Shown here: one piece after another, positions 51,473-61,117 of the stretch
Position numbering within the stretch: position 1 is the stretch's first letter
How the letters are laid out: every line of letters starts with the position of its first letter
Origin: Spirochaetota bacterium
Lineage (GTDB): Bacteria > Spirochaetota > Spirochaetia > Treponematales > UBA12059
Assembly: GCA_029547205.1 (NCBI GenBank)
Contig: JAKPPT010000115.1
Coordinates: 62,001-126,000, forward strand
Direction of reading: 5' to 3'
Length of the DNA stretch: 64,000 nt
Notes under the pieces: generated by a model
What the model saw: only the letters and a program-made list of their open reading frames with translations
The model's database searches: none
What the model was told of the DNA's origin: nothing
Program-made: the position numbers and the translations under genes

Positions 51473-52825
51473 TTAAAAATACAATTCATACTCCTGCGGC
51501 ACAGGTGCATTGTAAACATATTCAGCTTCTTTTTCTTTTAGAGCGATCCATGAATCAATGAGATTTTTTGGGAAAACAGGAAGCAAATATTCATTATCTT
51601 TTTTTAACCCTGCAAGCACATGGAAAAGCCCTGTTGGGAATGTATTTTTAGCAGTTTCCTGTGTTTTTGAAAAACCCATAGCCACAGGATCCATTTTTTT
51701 CTGAATGCCATCAAGTCCTGCGAGCAGCATTGCAGCTAGGAAGTAATACACGTTTGCGGTTGCATCTCCCGTGCGGAATTCAATTCGGGCCTCACCCTTC
51801 TTAAGGTAACCAGGAATACGCACAGCTGCAGCTCTGCTGGCCTGCGCAAACGTTGCTGCTACCGGTGCTTCGTAACCGGGAACCAGCCGTCTGTAACTAT
51901 TCGTGCTTGGATTAAACCATGCAAGGAGCGATCCTTTTAGTGCATGACTCAAGATACCTGCAGTGTATGCAAGTCCCTGCTCAGAAAGTCCATACATACC
52001 TTCACCAGGGAAAATACTGCTGCCATTTTTCTCAACAAACTGATGCACGTGCATACCGCTCCCGGCTATTTTGTACATCGGTTTAGGCATAAATGTTACA
52101 TAAAGCCCCATTTCTTGAGCAATTGTCTTAATAATCCATTTCGAGAGAACTACTGCATCAGCAGCTCCGACAAGTGATATAAAATTAAGTTCAATTTCAA
52201 GCTGCGCAGCACCTACTTCATGGTGGTGATACTTTACCGGAATGCCTGCATCCTGCATACAGGCTACAACTTCATTTCTGAGCTGGTTATAGCGATCATC
52301 TGGAGTAAGCCTGTGGTATCCTTTTGAAAGACCGAATCGCGGAACATCTTCATAATTCTCACCAATACCTTCACAGCTCTCAACCATATAATAGGAATGA
52401 CTAACCGTCGTGGAATACTTAACATCATCGAACACGTAAAATTCAAGTTCAACGAGCATTTTGGCATCATCACCGATACCGGTTTTTTTCATATGCTCAA
52501 CAGCTTTTTTAGCAATAGTTCTCGGATACTGCTCAAACAGCTCACCCTGTGTAGTCCAGACATCACAAAATGCATGCAGGATGCGGAACCCATCACGCTC
52601 CTCAACAAATGTTGCCTGCATGTCGGGAATTGCCACCATGTCACTGTGATGCACCTGGGCAAAGCCGAAATTGCTGGCATCAAAACCAATACCATTTTTG
52701 AGCACTTTATCAGTAACATACGATCGTGGAAGCGAAACCGACCGAAGCTGCCCGTTTATATCAACAACAAGCATGCTAAGATAATCAATATCATCAAGAT
52801 TTCCAGAAAATTTGTATAATTTCAT
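51473..52825 (-). CDS. glnA: Glutamine synthetase
   Basis: VELEFYVFDDV; YHHHEVGAAQLEIELNF; MPKPMYKIAGSGMHVHQF; STNSYRRLVPGYEAPV. Confidence 0.93.
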   Translation of the reverse strand: MKLYKFSGNLDDIDYLSMLVVDINGQLRSVSLPRSYVTDKVLKNGIGFDASNFGFAQVHHSDMVAIPDMQATFVEERDGFRILHAFCDVWTTQGELFEQYPRTIAKKAVEHMKKTGIGDDAKMLVELEFYVFDDVKYSTTVSHSYYMVESCEGIGENYEDVPRFGLSKGYHRLTPDDRYNQLRNEVVACMQDAGIPVKYHHHEVGAAQLEIELNFISLVGAADAVVLSKWIIKTIAQEMGLYVTFMPKPMYKIAGSGMHVHQFVEKNGSSIFPGEGMYGLSEQGLAYTAGILSHALKGSLLAWFNPSTNSYRRLVPGYEAPVAATFAQASRAAAVRIPGYLKKGEARIEFRTGDATANVYYFLAAMLLAGLDGIQKKMDPVAMGFSKTQETAKNTFPTGLFHVLAGLKKDNEYLLPVFPKNLIDSWIALKEKEAEYVYNAPVPQEYELYF

Positions 52826-52950
52826 AAAATTCCTCCAGGGACAGTCTTATAGTAGTATGCTACACACATTTAGGCAAGTAGGAAATTTTGATAATTGCTA
52901 ATGTCGTTTTGATTATTAAAACAAAACCGGCTTAAACGGTGGCGAACGCG

Positions 52951-53052
52951 TTACTGTGACGAAGCTTGGGTTACTGTCACGAAGCTTGTGAAGCCATCTC
53001 ATTTTTTATTGAGACTAGCAAATTAGTGCGCTTCACAAGCTTCGTGTCACTA
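52951..53052. mobile_element. Inverted-repeat element copy F with a duplicated left end
   Basis: ttactgtgacgaagcttggg|ttactgtcacgaagcttgtgaag ... cttcacaagcttcgtgtcactag. Confidence 0.7.
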
Positions 53053-53547
53053 GAGGGATTGTTCCAGCTTTTCAGCTTTCAAAACGACCTCGTCGTGCAT
53101 GCGCGCTTGATACGTGCGCATCTTTTCTGCAAGCTCCGGATCAGCAATACTCAGGATACGAACGGCCAAGAGGCCAGCATTTTTCGCACCATCGATCGCA
53201 ACCGTTGCAACCGGTATACCGCCAGGCATTTGTACAATCGAAAGCAGCGAATCGAGGCCATCGAGCGATTTGCTCTTAATGGGAACTCCTATTACGGGAA
53301 GCTCTGTCATAGAAGCTGTCATTCCCGGTAGATGTGCAGATCCACCAGCTCCTGCAATAATCACCTTTATTCCCCTGCTTGCCGCTGTTCGGGCATATTC
53401 CACCATACGATCGGGAGTTCTATGCGCAGACACAATAGTAATCTCATACGCCACACCAAACTCATTGAGTATTTCAGCAGCTGCTTTCATAACAGGCAGA
53501 TCAGAATCACTGCCCATAATAATTCCTACTGTTGGTTTCATAATCAC
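53050..53547 (-). CDS. purE: N5-carboxyaminoimidazole ribonucleotide mutase
   Basis: [52 protein letters not shown]; stop TAG lies in element F. Confidence 0.95.
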   Translation of the reverse strand: MIMKPTVGIIMGSDSDLPVMKAAAEILNEFGVAYEITIVSAHRTPDRMVEYARTAASRGIKVIIAGAGGSAHLPGMTASMTELPVIGVPIKSKSLDGLDSLLSIVQMPGGIPVATVAIDGAKNAGLLAVRILSIADPELAEKMRTYQARMHDEVVLKAEKLEQSL

Positions 53548-53551
53548 TTCG

Positions 53552-54364
53552 TTAGACCTCCCGACAAGATTTTAATCCAGTTTCCTTATACGCAACCGCA
53601 TTGATAAATATATCAATTCCCAGGAGGTTTTCCTGGTTTCTCCTTCGGTCTGGATGAACTTCTGCATGAATCGATGCTTCGGGATGCGGCATAAGGCCAA
53701 ACACTCTTCCTGTACTGTCACAGATACCGGCAATATCACGCATGGAACCATTAGGATTGTCCCTGTATCGTACTGCAACTTGTCCTGCTCGTTCGAGCGC
53801 ATCGAGGACAGCATCATCTGCAACAAAACGGCCTTCCCCATGACGAATGGGAAGCAACCGCGGTGCAAGACCTTTTGTCCAGACACAGCGCGAGTTTTCA
53901 GGGAACTCTACAGGCACCCATGTATCGAGAAACGTGCCCTGAATATTGTGAATTAACGATACCTCTGGTGTCATAGCGATTTCTGTTTCATACCTGTTCC
54001 GTGCCTGATCGGCAGGAGAGCCTAAGTTATTCCCGCAACGAGGGAGCAAACCTGATTTCACAAGCGTCTGAAAACCATTACAGATTCCAATAACGAGCCC
54101 GCCTTGCTCAATAAACGTTTCAAGAAGTGGCCGCAATTTAAGTAATAATAAATTTGCAAGCACTCTTCCTGAACCTAAATGGTCACCAAAAGAAAAGCCG
54201 CCTGGAAACCCGAGGTAATCAGCTTTTAGCAACAATTCCGGTTTTTCAATAACATTCTGGATATGCTCAATTTCTCCATGAGCTCCTGCAATCTCAAATG
54301 CTTCCCGAAGTTCATCCTGCGCATTGATGCCATATCCAGTTACGATGAGTGCATGCGTTTTCAT
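53552..54364 (-). CDS. purQ: Phosphoribosylformylglycinamidine synthase, glutaminase subunit
   Basis: [51 protein letters not shown]. Confidence 0.94.
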   Translation of the reverse strand: MKTHALIVTGYGINAQDELREAFEIAGAHGEIEHIQNVIEKPELLLKADYLGFPGGFSFGDHLGSGRVLANLLLLKLRPLLETFIEQGGLVIGICNGFQTLVKSGLLPRCGNNLGSPADQARNRYETEIAMTPEVSLIHNIQGTFLDTWVPVEFPENSRCVWTKGLAPRLLPIRHGEGRFVADDAVLDALERAGQVAVRYRDNPNGSMRDIAGICDSTGRVFGLMPHPEASIHAEVHPDRRRNQENLLGIDIFINAVAYKETGLKSCREV

Positions 54365-57300
54365 ACATTCTGCTCCTTGCCGTCTGTATTGTGTACTATG
54401 AGGTAGTTAGCAGTATCGCTCGCTTGTGTTTCTTTACTATTCATAAAGGTTTTTTTGAAGCTCTGCACCAGCTGTTCAAGAGGAATATGAGCCAGAACAT
54501 CACTCTGGTACTTTATAACCATGTATTTAGATTGCTCCACAGTCCCAAGGTGATAGCAGGCTATACCCGACATCGTCTGTTCAAAGCGTTCTCGATCTTC
54601 CCTACGGACAGAAACAATAAAACGGCCTCCCGTTTCAGAAAAGAGCGCACGCACAATGCTTTGTGCTTCATCGAAACGTGGTTGCAGCTCATCAGTAAGT
54701 GCATCAAGCTTAATGGTGCACCCCAGCCTTCCACCAATACATGACTCTGCGAGTGCAACAGCAAGCCCGCCATCAGAGAGATCATGACATGATTGAACAA
54801 TACGCCCCTGAATAGCCCGATGGAGCGCACGGTAGAGTCTATCGGTTTTACTAAAATCAATATCAGGCGCTGTACCACAGGAAAATCCGCAGACCCGTTC
54901 GAATATCGTACCACCGAGTTCCCCGTTTGTTTCACCAATTAAATAAATATAATCTCCGCTCCGCAGAAAATCTGTCGATGGTACTTTACGGACATCTTCG
55001 ACTGCTCCAACGAGCGTGATGAGCAAGGTTGGCCTAACTGAAATTACTTTTCCTCCGCTCCGAGCATCATTTTTCATCGAATCTTTTCCGGAAACAAGTG
55101 GCAATCCATATGCAAGACAGGCTTCTTTAAGCCCCTCACAGGCGCGCACAAGCTGAGCCGCTTTGTAAGCACCATCTGGTGTTGCTGCTGATTCTACAGG
55201 GTCAGGCCAGCAAAAATTATCAAGAAGTGCAGCTTGTCCGGGAGTTCCTCCTAGAGCAATATGTGCCCGATACGCTTCATCTACTGCCATTCGTGCCATG
55301 ATGCGCGTATCTGTGTCTCCATATCGCGGACAGATCCCATGTGTTATGGTTATACCAGAATAACTTCTGTGTGTGAGCTTTACGACACCACCATCACTTG
55401 GCGCATCGCGTTCGATTCCGGTGAACGGTTTTTCGACGGTGCGCGCCTGCACTTCATGGTCGTACTGCCGGATAAGCGGTTCCTTGCTCGCGACATTCGG
55501 TTCGGCAAGGAGAGCCAGAATGATTTCTTCACAGGTACCGAGCCTACGCTTCTCGCCACTCGCTGTAATGTGCACAACCTGCCAGCCAGATGATGCGCAC
55601 GTTGACAAGCCAGCCGACGGTACGCCGGTGAGTAGCTGATCTGCCAGCGATTGTTTTACTAATGGTACGCCAGTGAGTGGCTGATTTGCCAGCGACGGGT
55701 CAGCCTTTCGCGTGTCCGACGATGTCCAGCTGACTACCGGCGAATCTGTCGATGGTGAGTCTTTTTGAGTCGAATTTTCCGACGGCAGATCTGTCCCTTG
55801 CTTTTCCTGTTTCTCAGGATTCCGATTTTGTTCGTGCACACGCACAGCTGCAAGAATTGGCTCAGGCCGATGTGGTGCTGTCCAGCGTGCTGGGAGTTCC
55901 ATTACAGGTAGGCCCCGATGCAAAAACTCAAGCGGCAGGAGCCCAACGAGCTTTTCATGTGCTTCTATCTCGATGTATCCCGAATTGGTAAACTCGCCCA
56001 CAACCGTCGCTTCTACATCCCTACGTCGTGCCAGTTCCATAAACTCCTCAATTTTCTCAGGAAGAACGGCAAGGCTCATGCGTTCCTGACTTTCTGATAC
56101 GAGAATCTCCCAGGGGGACAGACCCTGATATTTGAGCGGACACGCTGATAGATTGATGCGCACGCCGCCTGAGCCTTCAGCCATTTCTCCCAGGCTGGAA
56201 GAAAGACCGCCAGCACCATTGTCAGTAATGGCTTCATAGAGTCCTCGATCACGGGCTTCCAGAAGAAAATCAGTCATGCGCTTTTGAATAATGGGATCTC
56301 CAATCTGGACAGCAGAAACTGGACTCGTTTCATCAAGCGCCAGGCTCGAAAACGTTGCGCCATGAATGCCATCTTTACCAATTCTGCCGCCCAGCATTAC
56401 TGCGAGCATACCGGGCTGCACTGCTTTTTCCCATGATGGTCTACCGTTAATGGTCTCCGGAAGAATACCGCCCGTGCCGCAAAATACGAGCGGTTTGCCA
56501 CGGTAGCTTTCATCAAAAAGAAATGCGCCTGCAACGGTTGGTATACCTGACTGATTGCCGCCATCGACAATACCTTTGTGCACACCTTCCATGATATCGC
56601 GAGGGTGCATAAAACCATCAGGCATTTCCTCCTGCGGCGTATCGGGGTATCCAAAACAGAGGACATTCGTATTGAATATCGGTTTTGCACCTAAACCTGT
56701 CCCCAAAATATCCCTGTTCACACCAACGATCCCGGTAATTGCGCCACCATACGGATCGAGCGCACTCGGACTATTGTGTGTTTCGGCTTTAATACAGACT
56801 AGGGAACCAGGATAAAACTGTACTACCCCTGCATTATCGGTAAAAACCGAACGCAAAAAAGATACACGGTGACGCAATTCTTCAGTTACCGCACGAATGT
56901 ATGTCTTAAAAAGCGAGTGTATTGTTTTGTTACCATTCTCATCGGAGTAATGAATCACCGCATTAAATATCTTATGCTTGCAATGCTCGCTCCAGGTTTG
57001 AGCAATCATTTCGATTTCGACATCGGTTGCATCCTGTGGTAATCCGCGAGCCTTGCGAGCAGCTATCGTTGCAGCATTGGCATAGTGATTGCGAATAGCC
57101 TGCATTTCAGGCAATGTTAACGCAAGCAATCTCTCGCGAGAGAGCGCTTCAAGCTCTGCGTCGTTCATGCCAGCAATCGGAATGAGTTCAGGTTCAGCCC
57201 TGTCATGTACAGCAGGACGCGGATACCGGTCAGGTGGCCGAACACCGTTATCCCATTCATGTTTGGAAATTACAAGTGCTGTCTGAACAAGTGGGTTATA

Positions 57301-57702
57301 AAACAGATGGGCAGCCTGTTCTGCTTCGGATTTTGAAAGCTTTCCACAAATAATATACTGTCGTGCAGTGCTCACATAACCTGCATCAATCCCTGCCAGC
57401 TTTAATGATTGCTGTACAGTAATTGCAAGCGTATCTGTAACACCGGGTTTCCATGCTATTTCGATGAGCCAGTCCCAGGGATATGGCCACGTCCATGCAC
57501 CTGCACACAGTGTATCGTAATACATATCCTGAACGACAGGGTCCATAAATAAAAAACGAGCCGTTTCAGCTTGAATTGGCTCGTCTGCTATAATGACATC
57601 GACAGTTCGGACATGCGCACTGATGCCTAGCCGCTGTTCCAGTTTCTTAGCTGCCGCTGTACTCTCAAATGCTTCTTTTTTATACGCTATTTCTATACGC
57701 AT
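54361..57702 (-). CDS. purL: Phosphoribosylformylglycinamidine synthase, large PurL with a low-complexity internal insert
   Basis: MIAQTWSEHCKHKIFNA; CIKAETHNSPSALDPYGGAITGIVGVNRD; LVSESQERMSLAV; LPLVSGKDSMKND; QSCHDLSDGGLAVAL. Start chosen at MRIEIAYKKEAF. Confidence 0.95.
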   Translation of the reverse strand: MRIEIAYKKEAFESTAAAKKLEQRLGISAHVRTVDVIIADEPIQAETARFLFMDPVVQDMYYDTLCAGAWTWPYPWDWLIEIAWKPGVTDTLAITVQQSLKLAGIDAGYVSTARQYIICGKLSKSEAEQAAHLFYNPLVQTALVISKHEWDNGVRPPDRYPRPAVHDRAEPELIPIAGMNDAELEALSRERLLALTLPEMQAIRNHYANAATIAARKARGLPQDATDVEIEMIAQTWSEHCKHKIFNAVIHYSDENGNKTIHSLFKTYIRAVTEELRHRVSFLRSVFTDNAGVVQFYPGSLVCIKAETHNSPSALDPYGGAITGIVGVNRDILGTGLGAKPIFNTNVLCFGYPDTPQEEMPDGFMHPRDIMEGVHKGIVDGGNQSGIPTVAGAFLFDESYRGKPLVFCGTGGILPETINGRPSWEKAVQPGMLAVMLGGRIGKDGIHGATFSSLALDETSPVSAVQIGDPIIQKRMTDFLLEARDRGLYEAITDNGAGGLSSSLGEMAEGSGGVRINLSACPLKYQGLSPWEILVSESQERMSLAVLPEKIEEFMELARRRDVEATVVGEFTNSGYIEIEAHEKLVGLLPLEFLHRGLPVMELPARWTAPHRPEPILAAVRVHEQNRNPEKQEKQGTDLPSENSTQKDSPSTDSPVVSWTSSDTRKADPSLANQPLTGVPLVKQSLADQLLTGVPSAGLSTCASSGWQVVHITASGEKRRLGTCEEIILALLAEPNVASKEPLIRQYDHEVQARTVEKPFTGIERDAPSDGGVVKLTHRSYSGITITHGICPRYGDTDTRIMARMAVDEAYRAHIALGGTPGQAALLDNFCWPDPVESAATPDGAYKAAQLVRACEGLKEACLAYGLPLVSGKDSMKNDARSGGKVISVRPTLLITLVGAVEDVRKVPSTDFLRSGDYIYLIGETNGELGGTIFERVCGFSCGTAPDIDFSKTDRLYRALHRAIQGRIVQSCHDLSDGGLAVALAESCIGGRLGCTIKLDALTDELQPRFDEAQSIVRALFSETGGRFIVSVRREDRERFEQTMSGIACYHLGTVEQSKYMVIKYQSDVLAHIPLEQLVQSFKKTFMNSKETQASDTANYLIVHNTDGKEQNV

Positions 57703-57841
57703 ACGGCAGTATAGCAAAAACTGAGCTTTTGGGACAATACATCGCATTGACTTATAATTAATCTCGTCGAAAAAATGTGGCTGCCTCATAACAAAATCTC
57801 GCCCAAAGGGTACACTACGCAATGGGGATAAAAACATTGAA

Positions 57842-58378
57842 CAGCGAAGGGAGATGGTCCCCCCATGGCGCTACTTGAAGTCAACGAAATCAGGTAGCAT
57901 TACTATACATAACACCAGCCACAGGAAGGACCATGTTTACGTTTAATTATTATGAACTCTATCGTAACAGTAAAGACCCTGTACAGTATGATGAAACCCT
58001 ATTGGTATTATAAGATTCAGGACATCTGTACTCAGGCTCAAACTCGTCACAAACGCATTACTGCCACTTGGATACAGAAAACCTACACCATTCCCTATTC
58101 GACTCGCACCATTTGTAAAGTGATGCACCAGGTCGGTGGTATGCCCCAGAAACGAAAAAAGTATCAACGTAGTCAGGATCTGAGGGAGATAAAGCGACAG
58201 CTTAAAGCCTTCCAGAACGTACAGGTATATATTACAAGCAATCGCTCCAGCTATAGACAGTTGTGTCCTATGTTTGAAACCTGTCGTTATTGACAACCTC
58301 TATGGGATGTATAAAGATGTCTTGAGAACTTTGGCTGCTTGATCCTTGGGGGGGGGGGGGAACCATCTCCCTTTGCTG
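57842..58378 (+). mobile_element. Remnant insertion sequence with terminal inverted repeats and a truncated transposase
   Basis: Left CAGCgAAGGGAGATGGTcCCCCC; right end reverse complement CAGCaAAGGGAGATGGTtCCCCC. Inner ORF 57952-58293 resembles an IS481/integrase-type N-terminus (ICKVMHQVGGMPQKRKKYQRSQDLREIKRQLKAFQNVQV). Confidence 0.8.
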
Positions 58379-58397
58379 ATCAAAACATTTTATTTTT

Positions 58398-58426
58398 TTG
58401 ACATATTTTTATCATATTGGTATGAT
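58398..58426 (+). promoter_or_regulatory. Sigma70-type promoter for the R-M operon, -10 overlapped by a palindrome
   Basis: TTGACA (58398) - 17 nt - TATGAT (58421); palindrome TTATCATA-TTGG-TATGATAA at 58409-58428. Confidence 0.65.
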
Positions 58427-58466
58427 AACAAAGTTTTAAGTTAATACGGAATTTCGGATAAAAGAA

Positions 58467-58503
58467 GATGAGCAAAATGTCGCAAGGCTTTATTTTGCTC
58501 ATC
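58467..58503 (+). promoter_or_regulatory. Leader hairpin upstream of hsdR
   Basis: GATGAGCAAAAT-13 nt-ATTTTGCTCATC, perfect 12-bp inverted repeat. Confidence 0.65.
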
Positions 58504-58558
58504 GCGGTGGCGGGCGAAGAAAGAGAAAATTAATAATGATATTTAAGAAGGCTTGAAT

Positions 58559-61087
58559 ATGGCAGAGAAAGAAGCAAAGGCACGAATAAAAATAAACAAA
58601 CTCCTCGAAGAGGCTGGCTGGCGTTTCTTTGATAGTGAAGCTGGCAAGGCAAATATCCTGCTTGAGAATAATGTCAAGCTCACTAATGAAAAACTAAAAG
58701 AGTTTGGAGAAGATTTTGAAAAAACTCAAAATGGATTTATTGATTTCTTGCTTCTCGATGCTCAAGGGTTTCCGTTTATCGTTTTAGAGGCAAAAGCAGA
58801 GGATAAAAATCCGCTATTTGGCAAGGAACAAGCCCGCCGCTATGCCGAGTCACAAAATTGCCGCTTTGTCATTCTATCAAATGGAAATATTCACTACTTC
58901 TGGGACCTTAAAAGAGGCAATCCTCACATCCTAAGCCGTTTCCCATCGCCTGATACAGTTAAAGGCTATGCTGATTTCAAACCCGATAAAAACAGACTGG
59001 TAGCTGAAACCGTAGAAGATGACTATATTGTTTTGACTCAAAAACCAGATTACAAAACAGATCCTTCATATATAAACGTAGAAAGTCGGAAGAGCTACAT
59101 TGAAACTAACAAATTACGATTTTTACGAAAATATCAACTCAATGCAATCAAAGCAATTCAGAATGCTGTTAAAGAAGGAAAAGACCGTTTTCTTTTTGAA
59201 ATGGCTACAGGTACAGGAAAAACGCTTGTATCTGCTGCGGTTATCAAATTATTCCTGCGAACCGGAAATGCCCGAAGGGTTTTGTTTCTGGTAGATCGGC
59301 TTGAACTTGAAGGTCAGGCATACAACGCTTTTGTTGCGTATCTTAAAAATGATTATAAAGCGGTTATTTACAAAGAAAACCGTGATAATTGGCGTAAAGC
59401 AGAAATTGTTGTTTCAACGGTTCAGACTTTTTTAGCAAAGAACCGATATAAACGATTGTTTTCGCCAGATGATTTTGACCTTGTGATTTCCGATGAAGCT
59501 CATCGCAGTATCGGAGGGAATAGCAGAGCGGTTTTTGAATACTTCATCGGCTACAAGCTTGGATTAACCGCCACACCCAAAGATTACTTAAAACATATCG
59601 ATACCGCCGAACTTGGTGAGAACGACCCGCGTCAGCTCGAACGCCGTTTATTACTCGATACATATAAAACATTCGGTTGCGAAAACGGCGAGCCTACCTT
59701 CCGCTATTCACTTGTGGATGGTGTTAAAGATGGATTTCTTGTAAATCCTGTTGTGGTTGATGCAAGAACCGAAATTACAACCCAACTTCTTTCAGACCAA
59801 GGCTACACGATAACCACGCAAAATGATGATGGAGAAGAGATCGAAGAAACATATTTCCAGAGAGATTTTGAGAGAAAGTTTTTTTCTGAAAATACAAACA
59901 AAGCTTTTTGTAAAGCATTTCTCGATAATGCCTATAGAGACCCGATAAGCGGTGAGATTGGAAAAACAATTGTTTTCTGCGTTTCGCAAAACCACGCAGC
60001 GAAAATAACCCAGATTCTCAATGAAATGGCTCATAAAATGTTTCCGGATAAATATAATTCTGATTTTGCCATCCAGGTAACTTCAAGTATTAAGGATTCA
60101 CAGCAGTTTACCATAAAATTTACAATCAACAGTCTTTCTGGAACAGGAAATTTTAACCCGTTCTATAAAACCAGCAAAACTCGCGTGTGTGTAACTGTTG
60201 GAATGATGACTACAGGATACGACTGCCCCGATATACTCAACCTTTGCCTGATGCGACCAATATTCTCGCCAACTGATTTTATTCAGATAAAAGGCAGAGG
60301 AACGAGAAAACACAACTTTGCCAATGAAATTATTGATCCGCAGCTGAAAGCACAGATTGGCGAAAAACAAAAAGAGAATTTTAAAATGTTCGATTTCTTT
60401 GCAAATTGTGAATATTTTGAAGAAAAATTTAACTATGATGAAGTATTGAAACTTCCAAGGTTCGGCTCAGGTGAGTCAAGTCCATCCGAGGTTCGGGAGC
60501 CGTTCGAAATTGACGGATATACTAGTACACGCCCAGACCAGATAACAAGGATCGAACATTCTGTAGTTGGACCTGACGGAATGAAGATCGACAGAATGTA
60601 TTTCGAGAAATTTGAAAAGAAAATTCTTGAACATCCTGTACTAAAAGAACAGGCTGAAGCAGGTAAATGGGATGAACTTTTGGATTATGTTGAGAAGAAT
60701 ATACTTAACAAGCCCGAAGAGTATTTTACCCTTGAGAAACTTCGTTCATCCATCCAGATAGACCGCCGTGTTTCCATGCGCGAAATTATTGAAAAAATAT
60801 TTGGCATTATACCCTATTTTAAAACAAAGAATGAGCTTTTGGACGAGGAGTTTGATAAGTTTGACAGCAGGTATTTGCCAAAAGAAGAATATTTTAACTA
60901 CGCCAAAACTGTTTTCAAGGCATACATTCTTGATGCAGAATTCAGAACCATCATTGACAACAAGAATTTTGCATTACTCAATGTTTCGCCCTATGGTGAA
61001 GCATTTAAGAAGTTACCACCTGATTTACGTAACGCAATACCTGAATACATCAAAGATTTTGTACCGCTTAACAAGTTTGTGGCATAA
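58559..61087 (+). CDS. hsdR: Type I restriction endonuclease R subunit (EcoEI-like DEAD/helicase)
   Basis: DFLLLDAQGFPFIVLEAKAEDKNP; FEMATGTGKTLVSAAVIKLF; ISDEAHRSIGG; LTATPKDYL; GRGTRKHNF. Confidence 0.93.
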   Translation: MAEKEAKARIKINKLLEEAGWRFFDSEAGKANILLENNVKLTNEKLKEFGEDFEKTQNGFIDFLLLDAQGFPFIVLEAKAEDKNPLFGKEQARRYAESQNCRFVILSNGNIHYFWDLKRGNPHILSRFPSPDTVKGYADFKPDKNRLVAETVEDDYIVLTQKPDYKTDPSYINVESRKSYIETNKLRFLRKYQLNAIKAIQNAVKEGKDRFLFEMATGTGKTLVSAAVIKLFLRTGNARRVLFLVDRLELEGQAYNAFVAYLKNDYKAVIYKENRDNWRKAEIVVSTVQTFLAKNRYKRLFSPDDFDLVISDEAHRSIGGNSRAVFEYFIGYKLGLTATPKDYLKHIDTAELGENDPRQLERRLLLDTYKTFGCENGEPTFRYSLVDGVKDGFLVNPVVVDARTEITTQLLSDQGYTITTQNDDGEEIEETYFQRDFERKFFSENTNKAFCKAFLDNAYRDPISGEIGKTIVFCVSQNHAAKITQILNEMAHKMFPDKYNSDFAIQVTSSIKDSQQFTIKFTINSLSGTGNFNPFYKTSKTRVCVTVGMMTTGYDCPDILNLCLMRPIFSPTDFIQIKGRGTRKHNFANEIIDPQLKAQIGEKQKENFKMFDFFANCEYFEEKFNYDEVLKLPRFGSGESSPSEVREPFEIDGYTSTRPDQITRIEHSVVGPDGMKIDRMYFEKFEKKILEHPVLKEQAEAGKWDELLDYVEKNILNKPEEYFTLEKLRSSIQIDRRVSMREIIEKIFGIIPYFKTKNELLDEEFDKFDSRYLPKEEYFNYAKTVFKAYILDAEFRTIIDNKNFALLNVSPYGEAFKKLPPDLRNAIPEYIKDFVPLNKFVA

Positions 61088-61117
61088 ATATAACATGATA
61101 AACAGGATGTTTATGAT

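Noticed and set aside
58116-58293. A functional transposase in the 57842-58378 element
   Set aside because: Only an N-terminal segment is encoded and the ORF stops before any complete catalytic domain; treated as a remnant.
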